Of a DNA stretch of 64,000 nucleotides, positions 1 through 8,451 are shown one piece after another (positions within the stretch are counted from its first letter, which is position 1; the number at the start of each line of letters is the position of its first letter). The position numbers and the translations under genes were made by a program. Under the pieces are notes generated by a model. The model was not told where the DNA came from, ran no database searches, and saw only the letters and a program-made list of their open reading frames with translations. Source of the DNA: Amphibacillus cookii (GTDB lineage: Bacteria; Bacillota; Bacilli; Bacillales; Amphibacillaceae); contig NZ_JAFBDS010000001.1 in assembly GCF_016908375.1 (NCBI RefSeq), positions 467,142 through 531,141 on the forward strand, read 5' to 3'.

Positions 1-26
1 AAAGAGAAACAGTAATTAGAAAAAAC

Positions 27-180
27 TTTATCACAGATAACCGTCCGTAAACCGCCCGCCTCAAAATAGTGACAGAGCGCATCTATTTAGGCGGAAGCTA
101 ACGGGCGCTAATGTCCTGTTTCACTCAACTAACAACCAGTAATAAAAAGTCCCCCCATTAATTGAAGTTTCGTTTTATTT
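27..180 (+). repeat. R1 intergenic repeat, copy 1 (subtype 2)
   Basis: The copy starts with the R1 left arm TTTATCACAGATAACCGTCC and ends with GAAGTTTCGTTTTATTT. The first stem pairs CCGCCTCAAAATAG with CTATTTAGGCGG, and an outer stem pairs GTCCGT with ACGGGC through one G-T wobble. The right hairpin is degenerate. With the AT-rich spx leader (181-459) this fills the first 459 bases; no gene is seen there. Confidence 0.85.
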
Positions 181-240
181 TTCAATTAAAATGCTTTATA
201 ATAACTTTAGTTGAGAAACTAAAAAAATTTTTTAGAAAAT

Positions 241-329
241 GGTTTAATTAAATGGTGTTAGGGAATATAAAGTCTAACGGTTTAATTAACGGTATATTTG
301 TGTAAAATGTAAGTAAAATTTCACAAATA
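241..329. promoter_or_regulatory. spx upstream region with direct and inverted repeats
   Basis: GGTTTAATTAA occurs twice (241-251 and about 279-289), and TATTTGTG (295-302) is inverted as CACAAATA (322-329). The position upstream of spx suggests regulation, as spx promoters in Bacillus carry several repressor sites. I cannot assign a regulator or place a convincing promoter, so only the repeats are certain. Confidence 0.3.
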
Positions 330-459
330 CCTATCGAAATGATACGAGGTATAGTATACTGAAAGAGAAGGTTATTAAATTAAAGTTATTTTAATCTAAT
401 AACATGTTTAATCAACTGTAAATGTATTACAATATAATTTATTTGAGGAGTGAAGTAAT

Positions 460-855
460 ATGGTAACACTTTATACCTCACCAAGCTGTACATCTTGTCG
501 GAAAGCAAAGTCATGGTTAGAAGAGCATGATATTGCTTATCATGAGAGAAATATCTTCTCCGATACGTTGTCCCTTGATGAGATCAAGGAAATTTTACGT
601 ATGACTGAAGACGGCACGGACGAAATTATTTCAACTCGTTCTAAGGTATTTCAACAATTAGAAGTTGATATTGAGCAAATGCCACTTAAAGATTTGATTA
701 ATCTCATCCAAGATAATCCAGGAATATTGAGACGCCCGATTATTATTGATGAAAAACGCCTACAGGTAGGCTATAATGAAGATGAGATTAGACGATTTTT
801 ACCAAGAAAGGTAAGAACTTTTCAACTACGTGAAGCACAAAAGATGGTTAACTAA
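460..855 (+). CDS. spx: Transcriptional regulator Spx
   Basis: The 131-residue protein belongs to the ArsC/Spx family. Spx binds the C-terminal domain of the RNA polymerase alpha subunit and redirects transcription during disulfide and cell wall stress. The redox switch CTSC is at residues 10-13, followed by the [10 protein letters not shown] helix, and RRPIIID lies in the C-terminal half. Length matches the family. The ATG follows GAGGAG with normal spacing, and an intrinsic terminator follows at 872-911. MecA and SpxH, encoded nearby, belong to the same proteolysis network: SpxH delivers Spx to ClpXP. Confidence 0.96.
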   Translation: MVTLYTSPSCTSCRKAKSWLEEHDIAYHERNIFSDTLSLDEIKEILRMTEDGTDEIISTRSKVFQQLEVDIEQMPLKDLINLIQDNPGILRRPIIIDEKRLQVGYNEDEIRRFLPRKVRTFQLREAQKMVN

Positions 856-871
856 ATAAAAAATTTTATGT

Positions 872-911
872 AAAACGCAACCTTTTAGTTAGGATGCGTT
901 TTATCTTTTTT
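872..911 (+). terminator. Intrinsic terminator after spx
   Basis: AAAACGCA...TGCGTTTT forms a stem with inner CCT/AGG pairs, followed by ATCTTTTTTTC. Confidence 0.8.
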
Positions 912-1065
912 TCTTAATAGAAATGGGTGACAAGATCACAGAAATACGTTAAAATAGGGAATCAGTATAGTTGTATAATTAATGCTTAACCGAAGCTAAA
1001 CAAGGGTAAAGTATGATATAGACAATCATGTTGCTGGAATACCTTTTCGAAGGGAGAGAGACAGG

Positions 1066-1752
1066 ATGGAAATAGAACGCATTAATGATAATACAGTTAA
1101 GTTCTATATATCTTATATGGACATCGAAGATCGCGGTTTTAACCGTGAAGAGATTTGGTATAATCGGGAGCGCAGTGAACAACTTTTTTGGCAAGTAATG
1201 GATGAAGCCGGAGATGAAGAATCCTTTGATATGGAAGGTCCCTTATGGATTCAAGTACAAGCGCTTGAAAAAGGCTTAGAAATTACAGTGACTAAAGCCC
1301 AATTATCTAAAGATGGACAGAACTTGGAGTTGCCTATTGATTCTCCAGGCCTTGAGAAACATTTCGATGATAAATTAGAAGATTTACTAGATTCTAAATT
1401 TGGACAAACGGATAATGAAGAAGATGATGCTGAAGAGACAGAAGAGGAACTTGGACGTCTTGTCCATCATACGGTTGCATTTGAGGAGTTTGAAGATATT
1501 ATTCAACTAAGTCATGCTATTGAAGATACAGATGGTATTGAAAATGAAATATACCACTATCAAAACCAATACATGATGATTTTGAAATTTAATGATGAAA
1601 CACATGACGAGCATGTCCAAGATGATTTGCTTAGCGTCATCTTTGAATTTGGTAAGCGGGTGAAGCTTGCGGTTCCAGTCATTTTAGAATATGGAAATCT
1701 CATTTTTGCTGAAGATGCTTTAGCACAGGTCAAAAAACATTTTAACCGATAA
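1066..1752 (+). CDS. mecA: ClpC adaptor protein MecA
   Basis: The 228-residue protein is a MecA-type adaptor, which activates the ClpC ATPase and delivers substrates such as ComK for degradation by ClpCP. The N-terminal substrate-binding domain begins MEIERINDNTVKFYISY. A very acidic linker (about residues 118-130) leads to the C-terminal ClpC-binding domain. Length is typical. The ATG follows a GAAGGGAGAGAG purine stretch. The position between spx and coiA is the standard Bacillus order, and a strong terminator follows directly. Confidence 0.95.
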   Translation: MEIERINDNTVKFYISYMDIEDRGFNREEIWYNRERSEQLFWQVMDEAGDEESFDMEGPLWIQVQALEKGLEITVTKAQLSKDGQNLELPIDSPGLEKHFDDKLEDLLDSKFGQTDNEEDDAEETEEELGRLVHHTVAFEEFEDIIQLSHAIEDTDGIENEIYHYQNQYMMILKFNDETHDEHVQDDLLSVIFEFGKRVKLAVPVILEYGNLIFAEDALAQVKKHFNR

Positions 1753-1788
1753 GCACGACTCGGCACTGTCGAGTGCGTGCTTTTTTTT
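1751..1788 (+). terminator. Intrinsic terminator after mecA
   Basis: AAGCACGACTCG pairs with CGAGTGCGTGCTT and is followed by eight T residues. Confidence 0.9.
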
Positions 1789-1880
1789 AATATCAGTTGT
1801 GGGAAGCGGAGAAATTTTTAGTTATAAATACAGCGAAAATTGAGATCGGATCAAAAGTAAATAAGTCAATTCGTCAATAT

Positions 1881-1934
1881 AACAACCGAACTATAATAGG
1901 TGCTTAACCAATTATAGTTCGTTGTTTATTTTTT
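1881..1934 (+). terminator. Second hairpin-plus-T-tract downstream of mecA
   Basis: AACAACCGAACTATAAT pairs with ATTATAGTTCGTTGTT (one bulge) around a 13-base loop, followed by TATTTTTTT. It lies about 100 bases beyond the mecA terminator. It may be a backup terminator or may end an unannotated short transcript starting near 1800, for which no clear promoter is visible. Confidence 0.6.
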
Positions 1935-1937
1935 TAT

Positions 1938-2072
1938 CCTGATTCACTCAATGAACCATCAGTGGGTGGGTAAGATCGCAGACTAAAACCGTCACATCTT
2001 TAAGAAGGATGACAGACTAAGACCGCCACGTCCTGTAGCCCTCCGCCCGCTGATTGAAGGTTCGTTCTATAA
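1938..2072 (+). repeat. R1 intergenic repeat, copy 2 (right module with insert)
   Basis: The left stem module is missing. The copy starts at CTGATTCACTCAATGAACC and ends with GATTGAAGGTTCGTTCTATAA. Between the hairpin arms it carries an insert with GCAGACTAAAACCG and CAGACTAAGACCGCCACG units, shared with the copies at 19998 and 40756. The rest of 1789-2242 shows no gene. Confidence 0.8.
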
Positions 2073-2242
2073 TAAAGTATTTATATAGGTACTCTAGTTG
2101 CAGACGATTGATTTCCGCGGGCGTATTCTAAATGGAAGTCGTTTGTTTTGTTCCAGGCTCAATTTTCTCATTAAAATCTCTAAAAAAGAGGAAATTGCTG
2201 ATCTTTGTCGAAGTTAATTATAATGAATAAAGGTGGTGAATC

Positions 2243-3412
2243 ATGTTACAAGCTATAAATGAACAGGGAAAGCGTGTTATTCCGGCCATAATATCAGCAA
2301 ATGATATTAACCAATTAAAACAAACATCACAGAGGTTTATTTGTCCGGTTTGCAAGGAGCAAGTTAGACTTAGACTAGGCACTAAACGAATTCCTCATTT
2401 TTCCCATATTAAAACAGCAGGTTGTCCCAACCATGTTGGAGGAGAAGGAATATATCATGAGCAAGGTAAGTTACAACTTTTTAATTGGTTAAAGAAGCAG
2501 GGTTATATAGTAGATATAGAGGTGTATTTAAAGCAAATTAAGCAGCGTGCTGATCTACTAATGAATTATGGTAATCGAATGATAGCGATAGAGTATCAAT
2601 GCGCAAAAATAACGACTCAAGAGATTATCAAGAGAACAAAAGGCTATCAATCTGTTGGGATCATCCCTATTTGGATACTTGGTAGTGGTCAAATGAATCG
2701 TCAGGGTAAAACCATCTTAAAGCTAACACCAACTCTTCAACATTATTTGCATCAGTACCCCTCCAATGATTTCGCTAGGCTTCTTTTCTATTGTCCACAT
2801 ACAAATAAAATAGCATCCTTTGATTTGATTAGCTTTGTTACCTCTTACCGAGCGCTTGGAAAATTCCACTTTTTAAAACTCTCGCAATTACAATTTCCTC
2901 ATTTATTTAAACAAGGTGTTATTGATCCTGTTCCCAATCAGTGGTTAATTGAGAAAAAGAGGTTTCGTTTATCATCTCCAAAACTTGGTTATGGTAGAGA
3001 GTCCGCCTTTTATCAATGGTTATATTTAAATCAGTTGAATCCGTCGCAACTTTCGAGTTGGGTTGGTTTACCAGTTAGCAGTCAATGGCTAGTAAAAGGA
3101 TCGGTGTGGGATTGGCAAGCGCGGCTATGCTACGATTTTTTCAATAAACAAATAAACTTTACCGATCAGGAGTTAGCTCATTTTGCTAAACCTTATTTAC
3201 AATCCTCTCGTGATTATCCACTTATTCTCAAAGATGTCAATCCGATTCGGACGTATTTAAATTACTTTATTATGAGTAACTTAATAACTTATAATGGTAA
3301 TTATTACATGTTAACAAAGCAAATCGGGCGTTATAAATGCGTGGAACAATCTTTGCATAATGATCAGCGTCTCCACATAAAACTAAAGAGATATATGCGA
3401 AGCAAAATGTGA
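2243..3412 (+). CDS. coiA: Competence protein CoiA-like nuclease domain protein
   Basis: The 389-residue protein resembles CoiA, which is needed for DNA processing during natural transformation. The N-terminus has a zinc-ribbon-like segment with FICPVCKEQ and later CPNH. This is followed by a nuclease-like core with DIEVYLKQIKQRADLLM and AIEYQCAKI, the D...E-x-Q pattern of the CoiA/PD-(D/E)XK-like fold. The ATG follows AAAGGTGGTGA. Its position between mecA and pepF is syntenic with Bacillus subtilis. Sequence conservation is moderate, as usual in this family; whether this strain is transformable is unknown. Confidence 0.88.
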   Translation: MLQAINEQGKRVIPAIISANDINQLKQTSQRFICPVCKEQVRLRLGTKRIPHFSHIKTAGCPNHVGGEGIYHEQGKLQLFNWLKKQGYIVDIEVYLKQIKQRADLLMNYGNRMIAIEYQCAKITTQEIIKRTKGYQSVGIIPIWILGSGQMNRQGKTILKLTPTLQHYLHQYPSNDFARLLFYCPHTNKIASFDLISFVTSYRALGKFHFLKLSQLQFPHLFKQGVIDPVPNQWLIEKKRFRLSSPKLGYGRESAFYQWLYLNQLNPSQLSSWVGLPVSSQWLVKGSVWDWQARLCYDFFNKQINFTDQELAHFAKPYLQSSRDYPLILKDVNPIRTYLNYFIMSNLITYNGNYYMLTKQIGRYKCVEQSLHNDQRLHIKLKRYMRSKM

Positions 3413-3523
3413 ATATTGTGACATAACTCTATAATCATGATATATTTCAAAGGAGTAACTAAAGGATTTGTGACAACTGTGTAGAATGTATGTAAAAGAA
3501 AAACAATAAGGAGGGCAATGATT

Positions 3524-5341
3524 TTGACTACAGAAACAGGGAAGTTACAAACACGTGATCAGGTCAGAGAAGAAAGGACATGGCGATTAGAAGATATCTT
3601 CGAAACCGATGCGTTATGGGAAGAAGAGCGTATGTCGGTTTTAAACGAACTGGATAAGTTTAAGCAATACCAAGGGAGGTTAGATGAATCAGCAGATGAT
3701 CTCTATCAATTGCTGAAATTAGAAGATCAAGTATCAGAACGGGTAGGTAAGCTCTATACATATGCGCACATGCGTTATGATCAAGATACCACCAATTCAT
3801 ATTACCAAGGATTAAATGCACAAGCTCAAATGCTTTATACACAAACAGCTAGTACCATGAGTTTTATTGTTCCAGAAATATTACAAATTGATCCTGATTG
3901 TCTTGAAGGTTTTATCGAAGAGAAGCAGGAATTGAAAATGTATAAAAAAGCAATAGATGAAATAACACGACAACGTGCTCACATTTTATCGGAGCGAGAA
4001 GAAGCATTACTAGCTCAAGCAAGCGAAGTGATTAATAACCCTTCACAGACTTTCGGCATGTTAAATAACGCGGATCTAACCTTTCCGGTCGTTGAAGATG
4101 GAGAAGGAAAGCGGATGGAATTAACCCATGGTCGTTATATAAATTTTCTAGAATCAACGAAACAATCAGTAAGACATGATGCTTTTAAAGCAATGTATGG
4201 AACATATCAGAAATTTATTAATACATTTGCATCAACATTATCTGGACAGATTAAAAAGGATAACTTTAATGCTAAGATAAGGAATTACCATTCAGCGCGC
4301 GAAGCAGCGTTAAATCAAAACAATATCCCTGAAACCGTTTATGATAACCTTGTCGATGCTGTTAATGAAAGGCTGGACCTTTTGCATCGCTATGTTGACT
4401 TGAGAAAGCAAATGTTGGATTTGAATGAACTCCACATGTACGATATGTACACGCCCTTAGTTGAAGATGTAACCATGACATACTCTTATGAAAAGGCTCA
4501 AGAGCACTTAATAAACGGTCTTGCACCATTAGGTGAGGCCTACATTACTCGACTAAAGGAAGGTTTTAATAACCGTTGGGTTGATGTTGAAGAAAATAAG
4601 GGTAAACGAAGTGGTGCGTATTCTTCTGGTGCTTATGGAACCAATCCCTATATTTTAATGAACTGGCAAGATAATTTAAATAATGTCTTTACACTTGCAC
4701 ATGAGTTCGGGCATTCGTTACACAGTTATTACACAAGAGAGCATCAGCCTTATCGCTATGGTAACTATTCGATTTTTGTTGCAGAGGTTGCATCTACTTG
4801 TAACGAAGCGCTTTTAAATGAATATCTAGTTAATCAAACGACGGATACTAAACAAAAACTTTATTTACTCAATCATTTTCTTGATGGATTTCGAGGGACC
4901 GTCTTTCGACAAACGATGTTTGCTGAATTTGAACATAAGATCCATACACTTGATCAAGAGGGAGAAGCCTTAACAGCTGATAAATTAACAGAATTGTATT
5001 ACAATTTAAACAAGAAGTATTTTGGAGATGCTGTCATTCACGATCAAGAAATTGGTTTTGAGTGGGCGCGAATTCCTCATTTCTATTTCAATTATTATGT
5101 ATACCAGTATGCTACAGGTTATGCAGCCGCTCAATCTCTAGCTGCACAGATACTTACTGAGGGACAACCCGCAGTTGAACGCTACTTTGGCTTCCTAAAA
5201 GCGGGAAGTAGTGATGACCCTATTGAAGTATTAAAAAAAGCTGGAGTAGATATGACGAAGAAAGACCCAATCATGCAAGCACTTGATATTTTCGAGCATA
5301 AACTTGAGGAAATGGAAACATTATTTAAAAACTTATCTTAA
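3524..5341 (+). CDS. pepF: Oligoendopeptidase F (M3B metallopeptidase)
   Basis: The protein is a cytoplasmic zinc oligopeptidase of about 605 residues that cleaves short peptides. The HEFGH zinc motif is at about residues 393-397, followed by the downstream glutamate in EVASTCNEALLNE. The N-terminal M3 domain is all-helical. I chose the TTG at 3524. The ribosome site AAGGAGGG ends at 3515, only 2 bases before the in-frame ATG at 3518 but 8 bases before the TTG. Either start changes the protein by only two residues. An imperfect terminator follows. Confidence 0.94.
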   Translation: MTTETGKLQTRDQVREERTWRLEDIFETDALWEEERMSVLNELDKFKQYQGRLDESADDLYQLLKLEDQVSERVGKLYTYAHMRYDQDTTNSYYQGLNAQAQMLYTQTASTMSFIVPEILQIDPDCLEGFIEEKQELKMYKKAIDEITRQRAHILSEREEALLAQASEVINNPSQTFGMLNNADLTFPVVEDGEGKRMELTHGRYINFLESTKQSVRHDAFKAMYGTYQKFINTFASTLSGQIKKDNFNAKIRNYHSAREAALNQNNIPETVYDNLVDAVNERLDLLHRYVDLRKQMLDLNELHMYDMYTPLVEDVTMTYSYEKAQEHLINGLAPLGEAYITRLKEGFNNRWVDVEENKGKRSGAYSSGAYGTNPYILMNWQDNLNNVFTLAHEFGHSLHSYYTREHQPYRYGNYSIFVAEVASTCNEALLNEYLVNQTTDTKQKLYLLNHFLDGFRGTVFRQTMFAEFEHKIHTLDQEGEALTADKLTELYYNLNKKYFGDAVIHDQEIGFEWARIPHFYFNYYVYQYATGYAAAQSLAAQILTEGQPAVERYFGFLKAGSSDDPIEVLKKAGVDMTKKDPIMQALDIFEHKLEEMETLFKNLS

Positions 5342-5397
5342 TTTGAATACAAGCTGGAAGTGTGGGCTTTTGGTTTGTGTCATAGACTTTTTTGTAT

Positions 5398-5440
5398 GCC
5401 TCTTACTCAATCCGTTGTGAATGAGTAGAGGCGTTATTTA
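5398..5440 (+). terminator. Terminator-like hairpin after pepF
   Basis: GCCTCTTACTCA pairs with TGAGTAGAGGC with one bulged base, followed by GTTATTTAT. The T tract is weak. Confidence 0.55.
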
Positions 5441-5560
5441 TATCATTACTCAACTTTCTATCTGAATTTTTAGGTTCAGCCGAGATAGTATAATATTAAA
5501 TACAAGCGTTGACTTTGAATATAGATTTTCGATTGATTATAAACCTTTCGTTTTAGACGC

Positions 5561-5716
5561 GCAGGTGAGCTATGTTCCGCTACTCTCACCGGAGTCTACA
5601 GATATCTCACCTGCTAAATAGTGCTTTATTTCGTACTCAGGAAATCGCATAAATCCGCGATCGCACGAAAAGTGAGAAATTCGCATGAAAGCTAGTTGCG
5701 ATCGCGCGAAAAGCGA
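5561..5716. repeat. Non-coding region with inverted and direct repeats
   Basis: GCAGGTGAG (5561-5569) is inverted as CTCACCTGC (5606-5614). GCGATCGCACGAAAAGTGA (5657-5675) recurs as GCGATCGCGCGAAAAGCGA (5698-5716) with 17 of 19 bases identical. No gene is seen between 5441 and 5799. This does not match R1 or R2 and looks like a third intergenic repeat type seen once here. Confidence 0.5.
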
Positions 5717-5799
5717 ATCCCTTGTTTTCGGAACGACATAACGTGCTAAACGTATGAGAAGGTTGAATGCCTATTTTCAGTGTGAAAAGTTGAGTCTCA

Positions 5800-5979
5800 T
5801 TATTTAAATCCTCGAAAAGTGTTACGATAAAAAAAGAAAGATAGTGATAAATAAATGGTGATAAAGAAAATGGGTAGCGTCAGTATCATGGGTAATAATC
5901 GCATTAACCCGAATAAATTCAAGATAAATGTAAGGGATAAAACGATTAAGATAAACAACAGTTGTAATGTTTTCTTCAT
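5800..5979 (-). CDS. Small two-helix membrane protein, function unknown
   Basis: The 59-residue peptide starts MKKTLQLLFILIVL and has two hydrophobic segments (about residues 4-24 and 28-50), ending with a short basic tail. I chose the ATG at 5979 because GAGAGG lies 9 bases upstream. An ATG three codons earlier touches the ribosome site. It is convergent with pepF and divergent from the roxS promoter. I do not recognise a family; the ribosome site and hydrophobic pattern are the only support. Confidence 0.55.
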   Translation of the reverse strand: MKKTLQLLFILIVLSLTFILNLFGLMRLLPMILTLPIFFITIYLSLSFFFYRNTFRGFK

Positions 5980-6052
5980 TGCTTTCATCCTCTCACTTCT
6001 TTATAACTATTAGATATTATGTTGATTTAGCTTTAATTATAAGTATGACATT

Positions 6053-6105
6053 TTTGTGAACGAATGAAGTGAAGACTTGCGAGAAGATAGAAAAATTGTT
6101 ATATT
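6053..6105 (+). promoter_or_regulatory. roxS promoter with possible ResD/Rex-like site
   Basis: TTGCGA (6077-6082) and TATATT (6100-6105) are separated by 17 bases. TTTGTGAAC (6053-6061) lies just upstream and resembles the ResD box TTTGTGAAT and a Rex half-site (TTGTGAA). In B. subtilis roxS is controlled by ResD and Rex. The operator assignment is inference. Confidence 0.55.
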
Positions 6106-6111
6106 ATGTTT

Positions 6112-6222
6112 GTGAGATGTTTAACAAACAAAACCCCTTTGTTTGATCTGAAACTTTCTCCCATCCCCCCATGACTAATGAGAGTCATGGTCAGAGTATA
6201 TCTTAATGATATGCTCTTTTTT
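6112..6222 (+). ncRNA. roxS: RoxS/RsaE small regulatory RNA
   Basis: The transcript of about 110 bases contains AACAAACAAAACCCCTTTG, in which CAAAC pairs with GTTTG and leaves CCCC in the loop. It then has the unpaired C-rich stretch CTTTCTCCCATCCCCCC. These are the two hallmark seed regions of staphylococcal RsaE and Bacillus RoxS, which pair with ribosome binding sites of central metabolism mRNAs. CATGAC/GTCATG and the terminator AGAGTATATC/GATATGCTCTTTTTT close the 3' end. A 17-spaced promoter lies upstream, and the pepF/yjbH neighbourhood fits the known locus. The start is inferred from the promoter. Confidence 0.88.
6193..6222 (+). terminator. Intrinsic terminator of roxS
   Basis: AGAGTATATC (6193-6202) pairs with GATATGCTCT (6208-6217), followed by TTTTT. 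Confidence 0.85.
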
Positions 6223-6354
6223 ATTTAATTATAGGCTCTGTTAAAGTTTAATGTTGCTGTTACTTACAAAACGGAACTCCCATAAATCAGGAATTTACGT
6301 TTTATAATATTTGCTTGTTAAACTAACGCACCCCGTTACTTCAATAACTCTTTA

Positions 6355-6861
6355 TCAATTTTTAGTGAATTCTTTTTCAGGTAGCCCCAATACATCTGTA
6401 TTTTCAGGTGTGTAGCCAAGTAAACGTAACATGGCTACAATTTGCCCTTTATGATGAAATTCATGTGTAATAGAATGCAATAGCAATTGGTGTGGTGTTT
6501 TTCTGACAGCCCCACTGCCTACTTTCCAGGGAAGCTCCTTTTCGATAATATCGTTAAATTTATCGACAAATTGTTCAAAAACAGCAGCTACATATATATC
6601 AGCTTGTTGAAAGTAGCGTTGAATATCGTTTACCTCCATCTTATTTATTGTTTCCTTTGTTAATAGCGGTGACGTTGTTTCTGAAAGTAAAAAAGAACCC
6701 AACCACGCATGATAACAACCTGCCATATGAACTAAAGATTCTCTAATATTTTGAAAACCAAACCCTAACTCCTTTTTTAAATCACTTTCATTTAATTCTT
6801 TACACTGGTCTAATAAAATCTGTCTTGTTTGTTTAACCCACTCATATTCGTGTTTCTCCAA
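6355..6861 (-). CDS. DinB-family (DinB/YfiT-like) putative metal-dependent protein
   Basis: The 168-residue four-helix-bundle protein resembles the DinB/YfiT superfamily, whose members include bacillithiol-dependent transferases and many unassigned damage-induced proteins. Candidate metal ligands are the histidine in LVHMAGCYHAW and the two in THEFHHKGQ near residues 132-136. The terminal MLRLLGY motif is typical. The start is TTG with only a weak purine stretch upstream; no better in-frame start exists. It lies 71 bases downstream of csaA inside the inverted-repeat cassette, probably co-transcribed. The substrate is unknown. Confidence 0.82.
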   Translation of the reverse strand: MEKHEYEWVKQTRQILLDQCKELNESDLKKELGFGFQNIRESLVHMAGCYHAWLGSFLLSETTSPLLTKETINKMEVNDIQRYFQQADIYVAAVFEQFVDKFNDIIEKELPWKVGSGAVRKTPHQLLLHSITHEFHHKGQIVAMLRLLGYTPENTDVLGLPEKEFTKN

Positions 6862-6932
6862 AGCTATCCCAACCTTATAGAATAATATGTATTATAATTA
6901 GATGCTTTATCTAACTGTTATTTACGGAATTT

Positions 6933-7262
6933 CTATGCTATTGGTGTTCCATTTTTAACAGGTTCATCTGGCTTTAAAAGTACCACGTCACCTTCTTCAG
7001 GGACTCCTCCAATTACTAATACCTCAGATTTAAAACCTGCTATACGTCTATGAGGGAAGTTTACTACTGCAACCACTTGACTTCCAATAAGTTGTTCTGG
7101 TTTGTATCTTTGTGTGATTTGAGCTGAAGATTGTCTAATGCCAATTTCTCCAAAATCAATTTCTAATTTTATTGCAGGTTTTCGTGCTTCTGGAAAAGGT
7201 TCTGCTTTAATAACAGTACCAATACGGATATCCAATTTCAAAAAGTCCTCAATTGTTGCCAC
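6933..7262 (-). CDS. csaA: CsaA, tRNA-binding-domain export chaperone
   Basis: The 109-residue single-domain protein has the OB-fold of the EMAP/Trbp111 family. In B. subtilis CsaA interacts with SecA and preproteins as an export chaperone. [34 protein letters not shown] and [11 protein letters not shown] are near-identical to the family pattern. I chose GTG at 7262 because GGAGGG lies 7 bases upstream and the length then matches the usual 110 residues. The in-frame GTG five codons earlier overlaps the ribosome site. It is the upstream gene of the mobile cassette and is not part of the ancestral spx-fabI order. Confidence 0.93.
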   Translation of the reverse strand: MATIEDFLKLDIRIGTVIKAEPFPEARKPAIKLEIDFGEIGIRQSSAQITQRYKPEQLIGSQVVAVVNFPHRRIAGFKSEVLVIGGVPEEGDVVLLKPDEPVKNGTPIA

Positions 7263-7392
7263 CCTAAATCCCTCCACTATATACAGTTATACCCACTTTA
7301 ACTCATTAATTAAAGAAATTAAAGTAATAAACTCTACTTCCTGTAAATAAAATTATCAACAACAGACTTTAACAGAGCCTAATTATAAAAAG

Positions 7393-7425
7393 ACAGAGTC
7401 TTGATCCTTAGGATCAAGACTCTGT
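7393..7425 (-). terminator. Intrinsic terminator of spxH
   Basis: ACAGAGTCTTGATCC and its perfect complement form a 15-bp stem around three bases, followed on the - strand by CTTTTTAT. The spxH stop codon lies inside the hairpin. Confidence 0.9.
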
Positions 7426-8316
7426 TCGATTGTAACGCCAAAAAACACCATGTTTGACAGGTACACAGGATACTAATTGCTTTAATTGTAATTTCTTCAT
7501 TTCTTTACAAGCTCTTTCTATAGACCATTCATAAATAACAGCTATTTCATACGAGCTAACAAAGTGAAAATGTGAAATAAAGTCCTCTAGTTTGGGCTTC
7601 TCAAAAGGCTGAACTTCTTTTTGCAATAATTGTTTTAATACTTTAACGTATATATCATAACTGTATGTGCCCGTTAATTTTAGCCCTTCATCTTCAACTG
7701 TTTCGTTAAAGAAAACAAGTGAAGGTATTTGGTCTACATCCATTTCTTTTGTCAATTTCAAATCACATTGCAGTGCTTTTTGAGCAGAATTGGAATGTAA
7801 GTCTCTTCTAAATTCGTCAAGATCTAAGTTAACTTCTTGAGCGATTCTAATTAATTGATCATCTGTTGAAATATCTGTTTTATTCAAAAATAGATTTTCT
7901 TGAATCTTACGTAAATAATACCTTCCAGCTTTTATTCCTTGGAGCTCGGCGGCTTTAATAGCTGTTGATATGCTAGATGGTGTGCTCAATGGAGCCTCTA
8001 ACCAAAGATCACCATCGCAACACATCCCTGTTTGATGAGCTGTTTTTTCCCACCACTGCTTCAATTTAACAGGAGGGTGTGCTGTTTGCTGATTTATTTT
8101 AGATAGCTTTCCAGTTAATATGGGTCTTATTGAAAAGAAACGTCCATATTCGAGTTGCATTTTTTTTATAATAGGATCCAATGCCCAAGATTCTGGACAA
8201 AGCGGATCAGTAAATAAATAAATTTCAATTGGTTTTGTGAGAAGATCAAAGTAGCTGTACTGTGCCTTTGATGGTCCATCAGATTGGATAAAGGGCCCAG
8301 TCTGTTTATAGCTCAC
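7414..8316 (-). CDS. spxH: ClpXP adaptor SpxH (YjbH), DsbA-like fold
   Basis: The 300-residue protein of the DsbA/thioredoxin-like superfamily binds Spx and presents it to ClpXP. The N-terminal fold has IEIYLFTDPLCPESWALDP, with a single cysteine-proline motif where DsbA has CXXC, and later DQIPSLVFF carries the cis-proline. A helical C-terminal tail follows. I chose GTG at 8316. AAAGGAG lies 7-8 bases upstream and the length then agrees with the family (about 300), while the ATG at 8400 adds 28 unrelated residues. It shares a locus with its substrate Spx. Confidence 0.9.
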   Translation of the reverse strand: MSYKQTGPFIQSDGPSKAQYSYFDLLTKPIEIYLFTDPLCPESWALDPIIKKMQLEYGRFFSIRPILTGKLSKINQQTAHPPVKLKQWWEKTAHQTGMCCDGDLWLEAPLSTPSSISTAIKAAELQGIKAGRYYLRKIQENLFLNKTDISTDDQLIRIAQEVNLDLDEFRRDLHSNSAQKALQCDLKLTKEMDVDQIPSLVFFNETVEDEGLKLTGTYSYDIYVKVLKQLLQKEVQPFEKPKLEDFISHFHFVSSYEIAVIYEWSIERACKEMKKLQLKQLVSCVPVKHGVFWRYNRTES

Positions 8317-8451
8317 ATCGATTCTCCTTTCTAAGTCAGTGTTGTGATGAAAAGCTAATTGGCTTGTTTGCTGTATTAATTGTATCAGTGACAAACACAT
8401 TTCGGCAACTGATAAGTCTTAGCAGGTGGTTTCTATAGGTCTCTGTTCAAG

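Larger units (their letters stand above)
6234..7379. mobile_element. Transposase-less cassette with IS6-like ends carrying csaA and a dinB-family gene
   Basis: The left end GGCTCTGTTAAAGT (6234-6247) is exactly inverted at the right end (7366-7379). Similarity continues inward so that 20 of the first 23 bases agree. Both ends are flanked directly by the 8-bp sequence TAATTATA (6226-6233 and 7380-7387), a perfect target duplication. The end sequence resembles IS6-family termini (GGTTCTGTTGCAAAGTTT type), which also make 8-bp duplications. No transposase is inside the 1146 bp, only two complete genes. The insertion sits just after the roxS terminator and just before the yjbH terminator. Confidence 0.75.

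Noticed and set aside
433-438. TATAAT as the spx -10 box
   Set aside because: It lies too close to the ribosome site; transcription would start inside it.
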